Assembly: GCA_951812925.1 (NCBI GenBank) | Contig: OX638368.1 | Span: 119,745,309-119,809,308 of the forward strand | Length of the DNA: 64,000 bases | Direction of reading: 5' to 3' | Source: Calliopum simillimum | Taxonomy: Eukaryota; Arthropoda; Insecta; Diptera; Lauxaniidae | Shown: in pieces, positions 33,839 through 45,545 of the stretch | Layout: the number at the start of each line of letters is the position of its first letter | How positions within the stretch are numbered: position 1 is the first letter of the stretch | Translations under genes and position numbers: made by a program | The notes under the pieces: generated by a model | What the model was told of the DNA's origin: nothing | Databases searched by the model: none | Seen by the model: only the letters and a program-made list of their open reading frames with translations

Positions 33839-35477
33839 AGGGGACAACAAAAGTTCACTGAATAGATGCTAGTTTATTTCATTTTAAAAAAATCAAAGGC
33901 AAAAGACGATTACCCATTGTTCCATTTCAAATTTCAAAAGGAGCGACCACAATGGGGACTAGAAAACGTAAAATAACTGATGAAAAGTTGAAAGAATTTC
34001 CGAAAAACACTGTAAGAAATTTGTCATTCGATTCTTTACAGCTTTGGGCGTCAATATAAGCCAGTATACATTACACAGTCCTGCGATGAAAAAAAGTATG
34101 AGATCAGAGTAAGTGCTTTTTATAGTTTTTGCTCACTTAATCCGAATATGACATCCGATTTTCTCTATCACGTCTGAGATCTGAGTTACACTTGATTTAA
34201 AGTGCAGAAAACGCTATTTTCAAGCATACGGCGTACATCCTGAAAGGTATGCAAATTGCATTTAGTCCTTTACAGGGATTAGGGATACCCTTACTTCAAT
34301 CGATGATATCTCGGAAACTAATGATTCAATTGAAAAAGCTAAAAATATTCTTGAAAGAGAAAGCTCAGGGCTTTTCAATGCCGCTGTCGAAAGTGAAGTA
34401 TACTACTTTCAGGATGTACGCCGTATGTTTGAAAATAGCGTTTTCTGCACTTCAAATCAAGGATAACTCGGATCTCAGACGTGATAGCGCAAATCAGAGG
34501 TCATATTCGGATTCAGCGGTCAAAAATCTATAAAAATCACCTATTCTCATTTCATACTCATTTTAACTTTCTCAAAAACGCAGTACTGTGTTATTAATGT
34601 ATGTCATATTGCACTTACAACGAAAGCACCATACCTTCAGACTGTTTCAAAGTGGTTTCAATGATTCCCGATAAGTCACTGTAGAGAACGAGCTACACGA
34701 AGCACGCCCAAAATCTGCGACACTTTAGATAAATAAGAGTCTGGTCAAGACTAAAATTGCCGAAGATCCACGATTGACGCGAGAAACGAATGCTGCTGAT
34801 ATGGGGTTGAATGCCATGGCTGTGTCGTAAATATTGGATAATAATCTGTTGTACACGAAAAAATCTGCTTGATGAATTTTAATTGAGATTTCAAAAGAAG
34901 ATCGAGCACGTTTTGCCTAGTATTTTCTTAGCAATAAAATCGTAGCAGGTGATGAGGCTTGGTTTTATAAGTACTACATAGAAACCAAACAACACTCCAT
35001 GGTATGGAGCTTGAAGAACGAATCGTCCTATTAAAGCAAGACATAACAAAAATCACTAACAAAAGTGATGATGTATATTTACTTCAACAGAGCAAAATTG
35101 TAGCTGCTATTCCCCTGAACACTAGACAGGCAGTATAAAAGTATACTGAAGACTGCTTAGTTTTCTCAGTACTTTATTTGAAAACTAAAAAAAAAAAATC
35201 GCCCAGCACCATATTTTCCGGACCTGGCGCATTATGATTTCTGGTTATTTCCAAAAATCAAAAGAAAATTTTAGGAGGTAGAAATGCGGAACTGATTAAT
35301 GCACTCGACTTTGAGGAATGTTTTATTAAGTGGATCTATGGGCTAAAAAAATGTAGTAAACTGAATGGCAATTATCTAGGGAAGGTGAAAAAGGATGAAG
35401 ATCGAAAATAAATAGACAAAAATAATTTCTATTTCTATTTTTCTTCAAGTCTACTCAGCGAACTTTTGTTATGCCCC
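33839..35477 (+). pseudogene. Degenerate mariner transposon with a nested fold-back
   Basis: Inverted ends: left AGGGGACAACAAAAGTTCAC (from about 33839), right the complement of TGGGGCATAACAAAAGTTCG (to 35477). Between them, translated fragments match mariner transposase: GDEAWFYKYY-ETKQHSMVW (near 34947, first catalytic Asp region) and PDLAHYDFWLFPKIKRKF (near 35220, third Asp region). Many stops and frame changes occur. A separate fold-back (about 34070-34605) has inserted into the 5' part of the frame. The element is dead. The precise outer ends and TA duplication are not certain. Confidence 0.8.
34070..34605. mobile_element. Fold-back element inserted in the mariner relic
   Basis: About 34112-34244 reappears inverted at 34400-34541, including CTATCACGTCTGAGATC and GCAGAAAACGCTATTTTCAA. 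Weaker pairing extends to the outer limits given. Confidence 0.75.
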
Positions 35478-35937
35478 AGACAGACGACATCTTAAATCTA
35501 GATTATAGACGTAATAATGCGTATCTTTTTATTGCATGGTTTTAGGCAATTTTTTTAAATACTTAAAGATTTCATAGACATTGACTAAAAGAAAATTTCC
35601 CAAATCAAGTGCCGAAAAATTCTAAAATATCAAAAACCAGATTTGTAGTAAGTTAAGCATCAAAAAAGCTAATTAGAATTGTTTGGACTCTGAATTGGGA
35701 AATTTTCTTTTAGTCAATGTCTATGAAATATGTAGTTAAAAAATAAATGTATTTTTTCAAATTTTGAAAGCTCCAGAACAAATAAAATAATTAATTATTT
35801 GTACACAATTAATTAATTAAAAAATAAAAAATAAAATTTTATTTAGCAAATGATAAACTAAAATTTATTTGATTGGCTACAATATTCCCAAGGTTCGTCA
35901 AGTCGCTTAATTATGTCATTGCTAACAAGGTTTTGCT
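35478..35937. other. Intergenic DNA with a short inverted pair
   Basis: 'tttcatagacattgactaaaagaaaatttccc' near 35571 returns inverted near 35698-35728, giving a 160-bp hairpin. No gene was seen. Confidence 0.45.
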
Positions 35938-35939
35938 TA

Positions 35940-36805
35940 CCCGCGTGAAAAAGAACGGTGGCCACTAGTAACCACTAATGCACCACTGATGAATACTGAT
36001 AACCACTAATGCGCCACTAATGCACACCTATAAACACTAATGACCACTAACGTACCACTAATACGCCACTTATGACCACTTACTTACCACTAATAACCAC
36101 TAATAAACCACTACAGTGCACCATTGCTGAGGGAGTATGTCTGTCCTTGTTGTGTTCATAAGGAAATACAGAGACAGATATACCGTACCAGCGAAAGTGC
36201 TGACGTGATAAGTCTGCACATGCGCAATCGTTCGATAGTCCGATCAAATGTGGGATCAATAATCGATGTGCGGATATAATAGTACATATTAATTTACGTG
36301 CAATTTTCCGTCGTGTGAATCCGAAAGTGAAAATGGCTTCCGACAATATAGAAAAGAAAAGGTAAATTTGGTTTGTGCATGAACGATAGTTGTTACGACT
36401 AAAATTTTGGATTTAGCGAAATGTTTTGAGGTTAGAGTGAATGTGCTTTTTTTCACAGAATGGATCTGGAAATTTGCATTTTGTGCGAGTTCGAGAATTA
36501 CAGCAACAAAATCGATGTCGCCTACGGTGGATGGGTAGACTTACCTGAAGACGAAACTTTGGATACTGTGAAGAATAAGAAATTGAGTGTTTTATTGAAT
36601 TGGCCCAATGGTATCGATGCGCCTCAACCACCTGCCTCGATGGTAAAAAAATTGGTTCCATGCCACTATTCGTGGTCATCAGTGGCTCAATTGCCACTAT
36701 TTGTGGTCATCAGTGGTTTATTTGCCATGGTTCGACCGCGAAAACACTTATGCACTATTAGTGTTTATCAGTATTATTAGTGGCCACCGTTCTTTTTCAC
36801 GCGGG
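35940..36805. mobile_element. TA-flanked TIR element with subterminal ACCACTAAT repeats and a spliced ORF
   Basis: The terminal inverted repeats are perfect for at least 28 bp. They start CCCGCGTGAAAAAGAACG, and TA lies directly outside on both sides (35938-35939 and 36806-36807). For about 170 bp inside the left end the sequence is a chain of degenerate ACCACTAATG-like decamers; the right end has the inverted equivalent (36660-36780). The centre holds a two-exon reading frame (36333-36361 and 36459-36780). It resembles a non-autonomous Tc1/mariner-like element that carries extra coding sequence. The family was not recognised. Confidence 0.85.
36333..36780 (+). CDS. Unrecognised two-exon ORF inside the TIR element
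   Basis: Exon 1 (36333-36361) starts MASDNIEKK with donor GTAAAT. Exon 2 (36459-36780) follows acceptor TTTCACAG. The join completes an Arg codon (AG+A) and keeps the frame open. The product begins acidic, then reads ICILCEFENYSNKID and GGWVDLPEDETLDTVKNKK, and runs on into the subterminal repeat before a TAG just inside the TIR. The first 75 or so residues look like real protein (balanced composition, no stops), while the tail is read-through of repeat DNA. It could be the first exons of a captured host gene or part of a larger transposase gene deleted here. I do not recognise the family, and expression is unproven. Confidence 0.45.
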
Positions 36806-36807
36806 TA

Positions 36808-37762
36808 TGAAGTGTCTAAAATTTCACTTTGCCCAATCGAAAAAAAAAAATTGCTCTTGGGCTAAATATGAACGTCTTTTTTTTTTGCAAAATTACAAGT
36901 ATTCTGACCCAAAATAAAAATCGAATGGTTCCATTCGAAATGTAATCGATTCAAAGATATTAATCACTTTTTTCCATAACTTGTAAGAGTATTGAATGAT
37001 ACCTAATTGAGACACCGTATCAGTATTTATGATGGTCCATAGTTTGTTTACAACGCCTTTATTTTGGCTGATTTCTGCTTGGAGACAACAGTGTGAAGCT
37101 GTGATTTTGAATCTGAAAAGTAAAAATTTAACGATAGTTTCCAAACAAACCAAGTATTCCTGATTTTATTAATTCTACCAAAGTTGACTGTTGATCAGTT
37201 CCAAGCAATTTCAGTAGTAAATTTAAATTTACCTTAAAGTTTTTTGCCGAATAATTTATAAAACTTAAAGTATGGCCATAATGGTCATGGCTTGTTCCGC
37301 AAGTTGTTCAGAATAGTCCCAGGAATCTTAGATTTTTCGGTGTTCTACTGATTTCTTACCTAACCAGTATAGTTTTTTAAATACACATAAATCGTTCTAA
37401 TGTAAATTATATCATCTGATACCGTGTCTTTAGTACCTTTAAATATTGTAGGTATCATAAGGTAGAATTTATTTGTTTTCTTATAAAACTTGTTGCTTAT
37501 TTAATTATATATAATTGTGAAATATCAATTTTAGAAGTGGACCAATTTATGCATAAGATACATAACTTTGTGTTTTATACTTAATTTGCGCAAAGTAAAA
37601 TGCTTTTATGTAATCCAAAAAAAATTTTACTTAACATGTACTTGAAATTAAAAAAAAAAAAAAAATTTAACTTATACGTGTATTTTGTTTTTAATTAAGA
37701 ATCGGAAAGGTCGACAAATTTTTTCTTAATTTTTGTTATTTTTTATATTAATAAATAATTAA
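36808..37762. other. Intergenic DNA, no gene seen
   Basis: No recognisable frame or repeat. Confidence 0.4.
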
Positions 37763-38003
37763 GGCCCCTATTGCGATTGTCGATTTGCGATAAAATCGAT
37801 GGTCATCGATTGTTTCTACTAGCCCTATCCTTGAAACCTCTGCACCGATTTGAATAAAGTTTTCACCATTTGATTGCAACTGACTGTAAATGACACACAA
37901 GACTTAAATCAGTGAAATCGGTGCTGTAATTTCGAAGATAGGGCTAGTAGATAAAATCGATGGCCATCGACTTAATCGCAAATCGACAATCGCAATAGGG
38001 GCC
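37763..38003. mobile_element. Palindromic MITE, 'GGCCCCTATTGCG' family, copy 1
   Basis: The left end GGCCCCTATTGCGATTG and the inverted right end are identical over at least 17 bp; both arms stay paired for about 90 bp (AAAATCGATGGTCATCGA, CTACTAGCCCTATC). TAA flanks it on both sides. A second copy lies at 52562-52781. Confidence 0.88.
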
Positions 38004-40460
38004 TAATCCAGTTAATAAAAAAGGAAAATACTGTTATTGAAAAATGCAAACTTTTAATCGAAAAATTTTTACATTGTTCATTTTTGTTATGTATACCGAT
38101 CTTAACGTGTTTTAAATAACAAGTGCTTGCGCCCAAAACAATTTTTCGGGAAAATGTTTGGAATAGCTCTAGGGTGAAACATATTTAGCCCTTTTTCAAA
38201 AGTAAACGGCACCTTTTCTATCCATGGTCAAATAGTTTAACAATAAAGGATACAAAAAATTAGTATGCAGCATGTTTCCTGTCTGTCCGCAAATCGGAAA
38301 GTCCTATCTGATATCTTTTACGAGATATTGCATTTTTACTTATATGTAAATAGAAAAAGAAATGGTCAGCTCCAAAGTATTTTTCGATGCTGAATTCGAA
38401 TCGAGTCTCGAAATCTCTCTACCGCTTCTGTATTTTGATATATTCTAACCTAAAAAAAACAGTTTTTTCATCACTTTTGAGGTTATATAACAAGACAAGG
38501 TAATTGTTGGCCATAAAATCTGATACGGCTTTTGAAAGTACTGTTCTTTTTTCGTCAAAACTCATGATGGTTTAGATAGATATCTTTATTTTCCTCTGAA
38601 ATATCCTAGCCTAAAAGAAGTTCAAAAATGCAAGAAAACACACCATAACCCACTTTAGTTGATTTAAATATGTTAAAAAAGATATCGAAATAAATCAAAG
38701 TGAGTTTGAAGAAGAATAATAGCACTTTCAAAAAGCTTACCAAATTTTATCGAAATACTACATTATTGACTGAAAATGGCCATTAAGTGTGTTATCTGCG
38801 TTATTATAATAGGTAGAAGTTATTACAATACAAATAGTATCTGCTGCAGCGTTTTTATGTGAACTCGTTATCATTCCTGACTAATTTATCCATGCTGAAC
38901 GCAAAACCGACTGCAGAACTGCTGTATCAAAGTGAACGTTTTCGGTGTAATATAAGAAACAATTGGTCAGGACAAAAGTGGCTTTTTTGTTAGTAGAATA
39001 TGAAACCAAATTAAAATTTTAGAAAGAATGTTCCATGTATTGATTTTTACTGGTTTTTTAAATATTGATAATTCAGTTTTCGTAAATTGAGGGCGACTTC
39101 ATCACCATGTTTTTAAGTCAATTACTTTTTTTATGTCGATGCCCCAGAACACACAAAAGTTAAGTGAAATTTTTTTAGAAATAAACGGTTAAGTGATAAA
39201 ATAAAGTCTAGTGTCTAATATTATCGGATGATACGTATAAAGCCATGTAAATTGTGGCAAGTACACTTGGTTTTCATTTATACAACTGTGAACAAGGGTA
39301 TCAACATAGTACGTACATATAATTTTGATTACTAAAAACGGCCATAAAATTATATGTTAAATTTAAGTTTATAATTATGACATTTGTAGTTAGAGAAAAA
39401 AACCCACACTGGCTAATTTGCAAAGTCCCATAACACATTTGAAACATAATTCAGACATATAATTATGTATTTGAAAATACAACGAAAAATAAATATACAC
39501 ATTTAGTTCACTTATAAAGAAACCACTTATGTATTAAGGAGTAAATTTGCTTGTTTTTACAAGAACAGTAATCGATAATAACGAGAATTGATAAATATAA
39601 ATGCTTAATTTTAAATATACAATAAAATACCTACAATAGAACGATATACAATCTACCTTATCAACAGAATTTTTTCTTTGAAGACTTTCACCAACGCTTA
39701 AGGTCTTTCTATCAATAAAGCATTATAGTTAGATTAAATAAAGGTTGAGCAAAAAAACTTCTAAGGAATATTTCTTTATGATAAGGTGAAATATTTTTCA
39801 ACTTCTAACTAAAGAAAAACGGGAAATTTTAATTTTTTATAACAAATTGTAAAATATTTTAATAATGACATTAATTCAAACATGATTTGAAATAAAATAT
39901 GTAGTATCAAGCATGATAAATAATTTTAAATATTTTTTTTTTACCAAAATATCTAAGCTATTAAATATTCAATAATAATTATTGTTAAAGTATATAATAT
40001 ATATACATAATTTAAATACATATTAAAGTATATACTATACAAAACATTAAATAATATACATGCATTCAAATAGCGTTGAAATAAAGACCTTTAAAATCAT
40101 TGAATCAAAGTTTATCTTTTGTCTTGCCTTGTCTTTTTTAAATAATTCTTTATTATTTAACTAACCCACTTTTCGATACAGGTAAAAATTTAAAGCAACA
40201 AAATATTTTTAATAACAAAATATGATTTATTTAATTTTTTGTTTTTTTTTTTAAAAATCACAAGATTATTTATTTACAAACATTTTTAAATTTTTTTAGA
40301 GGTATTTTTTAAATTGTAAAAAAAAAACTTAAACACAATATTAAATTAAAAAATAAATAATTAAAAGCTTATTGACTTTAAAAACAAGTAATAAAAATAA
40401 GTAATAAATAGCAACAGTTTAAATTATTGTAGGCTATCTTTTGACTTATCCGTAAGTTAT
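38004..40460. other. Intergenic DNA, no gene seen
   Basis: Contains the apparently uninterrupted 'gctgaattcgaatc...ctaacctaaaa' repeat (38390-38455). Otherwise extremely AT-rich. Confidence 0.4.
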
Positions 40461-43400
40461 TTACCTACTGTTTGTAACTTTAGTATCATCTGCACTTTCA
40501 GCTTCTTGTTTTTCAGACACTGAAACGTCCGCTGAACTCGGATTGGAATATTGTTTAATTTGCTCTAATACTTCTTCCACGCCGGATACAGCTTGTTGAT
40601 CGTTGTTTCCACCAGCGAACACAATGTGTGGTCTTTTCATAGCATTTAATAATAATTTTAAATTTTCACCTGATATGCGATCCTCAGTTAAGGATGCCAC
40701 ACCCGAGGTAGCTGTACTTACTTGTGGATGTTGTTGGCTATATGTATGCTCTCTACTGTTATGCCATAAACTGGCCCATGCTCTTGGGCTAAGAATATAT
40801 TTATATGTTAGCTTTAACATATAACCAATCAACACGAAGAGAATAATCGGTGCCAACATGTTGAATGGAAAAGAAAGATTAGCTAAAAATAAAGTTTTTT
40901 ACTACATATTTATTAACTTTCAATTTAGATTTTCTGGTTTTACTTGTAAACTTCGAAACTAATGTAGAACACTTTTCAATAAGAGCTTCCATTTGTTTTA
41001 AAAACAAATCATTGACATACATAATGAAAACATGATCTGGTCGACAAAAGCGCAACTTAAGTTGATTGGATTTCCTAAAAATAGATAAACACAACATTAC
41101 CTCCATGTTAAAAGCCAAAAAAATATATTACCAACTTAAGTTTCTCAATTTGTTCTTGATTTTTATTTGGGTTTTTAAAGAATCCCATCATTGATGAAAG
41201 CCATCCTGCTTTCGACTCATCCGCATTAATAAACTCAATCATCTCATCTACTTCCAATTTCTGTATAAATAAAAAGAAAATAATATACTTATGTAAATTA
41301 ATGTATCTAATTCAGTTAGAGTTTAGTTATCACTTACAACATGTTTTGTTTAAAAAAAAGGATATTGCACATAAAAAATATCACATTGAGAGTTCATAGA
41401 ATACATTTGCTGGACTTATTTGAAACAAAAGCATTTATTTTATAAAATTATAGCTAGTTCATACCCGATTACATTCCAAGTAAGTTACGAAGTATCCAAT
41501 AAATAGGACGCCAACTACAATAATGCTTATATATCCAAAATGGTACCGATGATGCACAAACCAGCAAAGAAGAATTGCTGACAGTATAATTAAAGCAAAA
41601 CGCACCTGAAAATGGAAAACTTATTAACAGATTATAATTTTTTAAGCATCTAGTTTCAGAGACTTTGCAATTTAAACAAAAAAAATTCATTCCGCCGAAG
41701 CAACAATCACTTACCTCAGAAATTTTTAGCAAATGTATAAGATCCTGTATAGTTTCCATCAAAATTTTAAGTAAATGAAAAACATCCTTAATAATGTCCA
41801 CAACTAATGCAGTTGTTCCCATGCTTTTATTATCTTTATTATTGCTGGAAACATCAAACGTGCGCGAAGCCGCTATTATTTCCGTAAGTACGCTATCCAA
41901 ATCACGTGGATCAGTGAGTTTTTCTAGTTTTTCTAACTGAGCAGGAAGTATTTGAAAAAGCACTGACCGTTGATAGACTGCATTGACCTTATTGTACTAT
42001 ATTTGGAATAAAAAAAATAAAGCAAAACAAATATAAAATTATACCAAATAAATACATTTTAAAACATATAATAGAAAAGGTAAATAAACCTTCAAAATAA
42101 ATTAGACGCATAGTGGATTAATAGCGAATAAGAATAAAATTAAAAAATTCAATGAAATTATAAAAGGTGCACATAACAAATTTCGATCAAATGTTATGTA
42201 GAGGTTTTTTAAAATGAAATTGCTTTGGGTGTAAAATTTCAACGCCGCTAGTTATTTTTGCGAATTACTTCATTACATTACATCTCGCAAGCTTTAAAAG
42301 CTATTTTGATAAAACGAAAAGTTGTCGCAACCAAGTTATTGCCTCGCCTACTATTCAACGATTGAAAACTTTATATATCGCAAGCTATACAAGCTATTTT
42401 GATGAAATTTGGTAGGTAGGTGCCGTAAGTATACCATATATGGGCGTAATCAGTTTAGTGCCACGCTCACTTCGCAAATATAAGTTTTACTTGCGCGATT
42501 ATTTTTTTAGTTAGTCAAAGAACAAACACAAGTGTTCTTTAAGAAACTATCCTGGCCAAATATTATATACCCTACACTGAAAATGTTGCTTGTGTGGGTG
42601 GTGTCACGCTCCCTTGTCCGAATCAACCAAGTTTCTTATAAGATCTTGCATTTACTATCCTTACTATATGCAGTTGAATTATCTCTAACAACGCTTTAAG
42701 ACAGTGGCGTGTCGACTAAGGTGCGTAGGTGTTGTCCGCACACCCAACTAAACTTTATACATTATTATTTTTTACCTCTGTTACGTGATTTCATATATGT
42801 TTATTAAAAGTATGTAAGTGTGTATAAAATTAAACTGTATCCAAAAAAAGTCCACCATACACCATCGAATTCCAAGCATTTTTGGAAGGCAATTTCGAAA
42901 AAAATGTCATTTTATTTTTGACCGAACGTAGGGGTCACCCATCAACATTTTTCGTCATATCTTCGTCATTAACAGTCCGATTTTAAAGTACGATTTATCA
43001 ATATTCTCAAGTCATATTAATATTTAATTTAATACATTTTAAAATAGTTCTAATGGAATATTCGAAATACTTTCTGAGGAACATTTTTATGATTTCTTGT
43101 TAGCTTTAATTTTATGGCATTTGAATGGCAGAGTACCACTTGAACGGGGTACTTGATATCAATTACCTCTGGAGCAAAAATAGGTCTCCTTGAGACATAA
43201 ATATCGATATATCATACGTTAGGATCGGACTGTAAATGCTGAAGATATGATGAAAAATGTTAATGAGCGACTACGTTCGGTCAAAAAAAATTGTTTTCGA
43301 AATTGACTTGGAAAATGCTTCGAATTTGATGGACTTTTGTTTTTTGCCTGTTAGATGATACGATCTTATGATCAGATGTATGTAGTTTGAAGAATTAATT

Positions 43401-45545
43401 ATTTTGTTTTGTTCGTACGACAAAGTGTTCGTATGAAGTCATATCCAATGTAGCCTTTATAGCGTATCAAATTTTAAGAAAAAGCGTAGCAGAACCAAAA
43501 TTGCTTGGCGGATTTTAGTAAAACCACATATACTATTTCTTCAAACAACCTACCAACTAGAAGAGAAATCGATGGAAATTTGAGCGAGAAATTACAGTTT
43601 TCACCTATTAGAACGTAAGGGTATGATTTTGGGTATTTTTGTTGACAAAATTTGAAATTAAGTCAAAATTCTATGCTTTAGATTTTTTGCACCAAACGCT
43701 ATCTACATATCTTAAGATTAGCTTTAAATTTTGATCGCTAGATATTAGGGGGAAAACTGCATTTCGTACATTTTTTGTTTCTAAACTTTGTTGATTGGTT
43801 TATGTTCGTGCGTTATATACCTTGATGCTTATAGATATTACATTTTTTTTATAATTATTTTTTTCAATTTAATTTTATATTAGCCTTCCCTTCCCGCTTC
43901 GCTAGGCATGTTTCTTTTGTTTTTTCATTCGCGGAAGCTGAGAAAATACAGATAAAAGCGTCAATTTAGCACTGCCATGTCAGTTTGCCATTGATTTTTT
44001 TCCTTTAATATGCCTAGATATTCTTCGTTTTGACTATGAAGCCCTCGGGTGACCTGAAAACTACCAATGAAGACATGCTGATAGTTCGCCATAGACGAAT
44101 TCTCTAATATAAATAGATATCCTTCGTTTTGACTATGAAGCCTTCGGGTGACCTTCGGGAACCTTCGATTATTCCAAAAAATTATCAATTAAGGCATGTT
44201 GATAGTTCGCCATAGATGTTTTTCCTTTAATATGCCTAAATATTCTTCGGGTGACCTTCGGCAACCTTTGAGTGTCACGAGAAACTGTTGATTAAAATTT
44301 TTTGAAAGATTTTTTTCCCTCTCGAATACTTCAATATTCTTCGTTATGTGTCACCCGTTTAAAATTGAGCCTCTAAGTACGCTTAATTTTGTTTTTAGTC
44401 AAAAAAAAAAAAAAAAAAATTCTAGCATGATTATAGTTGTTACCAGAGTCAAAATATTTTGTCAGAAGTCTGACGATAAGCCAAGGAACATTCAAAGGTT
44501 TAAAAATTTTTTTTTTTTGTCGATCCACCTTAAACTCAATACAAAATACAGATTTGTGGACTTTTGACAAAACAACCTAAGTCGAGATAAGAAAATTCTG
44601 CAGGATTTTAGTCCTAATTATAAAATTTAAATACGCTTCTATTGGTATAATCGCCATGTCTCTATGATTTCTTGTTCCAGAGATATAAGGGTGTCCCATA
44701 GTTCGCGCAAGATTTGAACTTAGCGCCATTCGTGCGGTGAAGTGTAATGCACCAAAAGAAAAAAAAAATTTGATAGCTGACATTTTAAGATTAGTAAAAA
44801 CGTATAGAAAGAGGAGATTCAACGCTGCATCAACGAAATTGTTCCACATTATTGAAAAGTAGTTAATCAGTTTTGAGGCTCTCCTGAAAAGTTGCCAATT
44901 TCGAGTTAGGTTGTTTTGTCAAAAGTCCACAGAGATGTTTTGCTGTTCTGTATTTTAATATATGGTCACCGTAATTATAACGATACAATTACCTATTATT
45001 GTTGCCATGGTAATTATTGTAATTGAAAAAAGTAAGCTGCTTAGTTTTAAACAAGGGAAGTCCCCTAGTACATTTAAAAGAGATTGAAGTTATACCGCAA
45101 AACAATTTATATCGACCAAATTATCGATATCACCGGGTAAATTGATGACGTACAGTTCAATTACAAATATTTCTGGCACCACCTTTATATACTTTTTATC
45201 TACATTTTACGATACCCGTCACACTGTTCGCATTTAAAAAAGACTGACGTGTATGACGTCATCAAATATTTCTTAGCTAAAGCATTTTTTTTTTATTAAC
45301 TAAAGCCATACCTGTAATCTTTCACGTTTAAATAAAGTTGCTATAAGTTTTTTATAGTAGAGAAGTGCAACGCCTTCTTCAGTACAAGTTCCAGACTCAA
45401 CATCGAATTCTTTGCCCAGTTTCCAACCCGGCGTATCGCGACTCCATGCATTCGGTTCAACCCAAGTCTCTTCATCATAATTACATTCTGTAACTTCCAA
45501 TCCACAAATGGCTATTACCAAAAACGTACAAAGTATTTTTAACAT
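40461..45545 (-). CDS. CLCC1-like multi-pass membrane protein
   Basis: Six exons on the minus strand: 45545-45312, 41996-41715, 41605-41465, 41260-41136, 41074-40944, 40882-40461, giving about 444 residues. The N-terminus is a signal peptide (MLKILCTFLVIAICGLEVTEC) followed by DEETWVEPNAW, like the DDWIDP start of vertebrate CLCC1 (MCLC), an ER/nuclear-envelope protein described as an anion channel. Exon 2 is a helical lumenal region. Exon 3 holds two membrane spans (FALIILSAILLCWFV and YISIIVVGVLFIGYFV). The last exon opens with a further span (MLAPIILFVLIGYML) and ends in a polar tail. Oddities: the fourth donor must be the weak AA|GTTGGT, because the better TTG|GTAATA four bases on breaks the frame. 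The final codons read AGT AG|GTAAAT, so either the protein ends at the TAA (40463-40461) or another exon follows. The CLCC1 assignment rests on overall pattern, not strong identity. Confidence 0.6.
42839..43352. mobile_element. Fold-back element, 0.5 kb
   Basis: The arms (about 42846-42995 and 43205-43345) pair through 'tgaccgaacgtag', 'catatcttc' and 'acagtccgat'. No coding content and no clear target duplication. Confidence 0.75.
43975..44280. repeat. Diverged tandem repeat, about 120 bp unit
   Basis: 'tattcttcgttttgactatgaagcc', 'tcgggtgacctt' and 'tgatagttcgccatagatg' recur in the same order two to three times. Confidence 0.7.
44556..44936. mobile_element. MITE with ends TGTGGACTTTTGACAAAACA
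   Basis: Inverted ends match for about 35 bp (TGTGGACTTTTGACAAAACA then ACCTAAGTCGAGATAAG or ACCTAACTCGAAATTGG). A solo end with the same sequence lies at about 11445-11490. Confidence 0.7.

Larger units (their letters stand above)
41997..45311 (-). other. First intron of the CLCC1-like gene, repeat-filled
   Basis: 3.3 kb. It holds the fold-back at 42839-43352, tandem units at 43975-44280 and the MITE at 44556-44936. It also holds fragments of the two tandem families seen at 16331 and 20040 (about 42360-42700). Confidence 0.7.

Noticed and set aside
35990..36120. CRISPR-like array from the regular ACCACTAATG repeats
   Set aside because: Units are degenerate decamers without unique spacers, lie inside a TIR element and occur in a eukaryotic genome.
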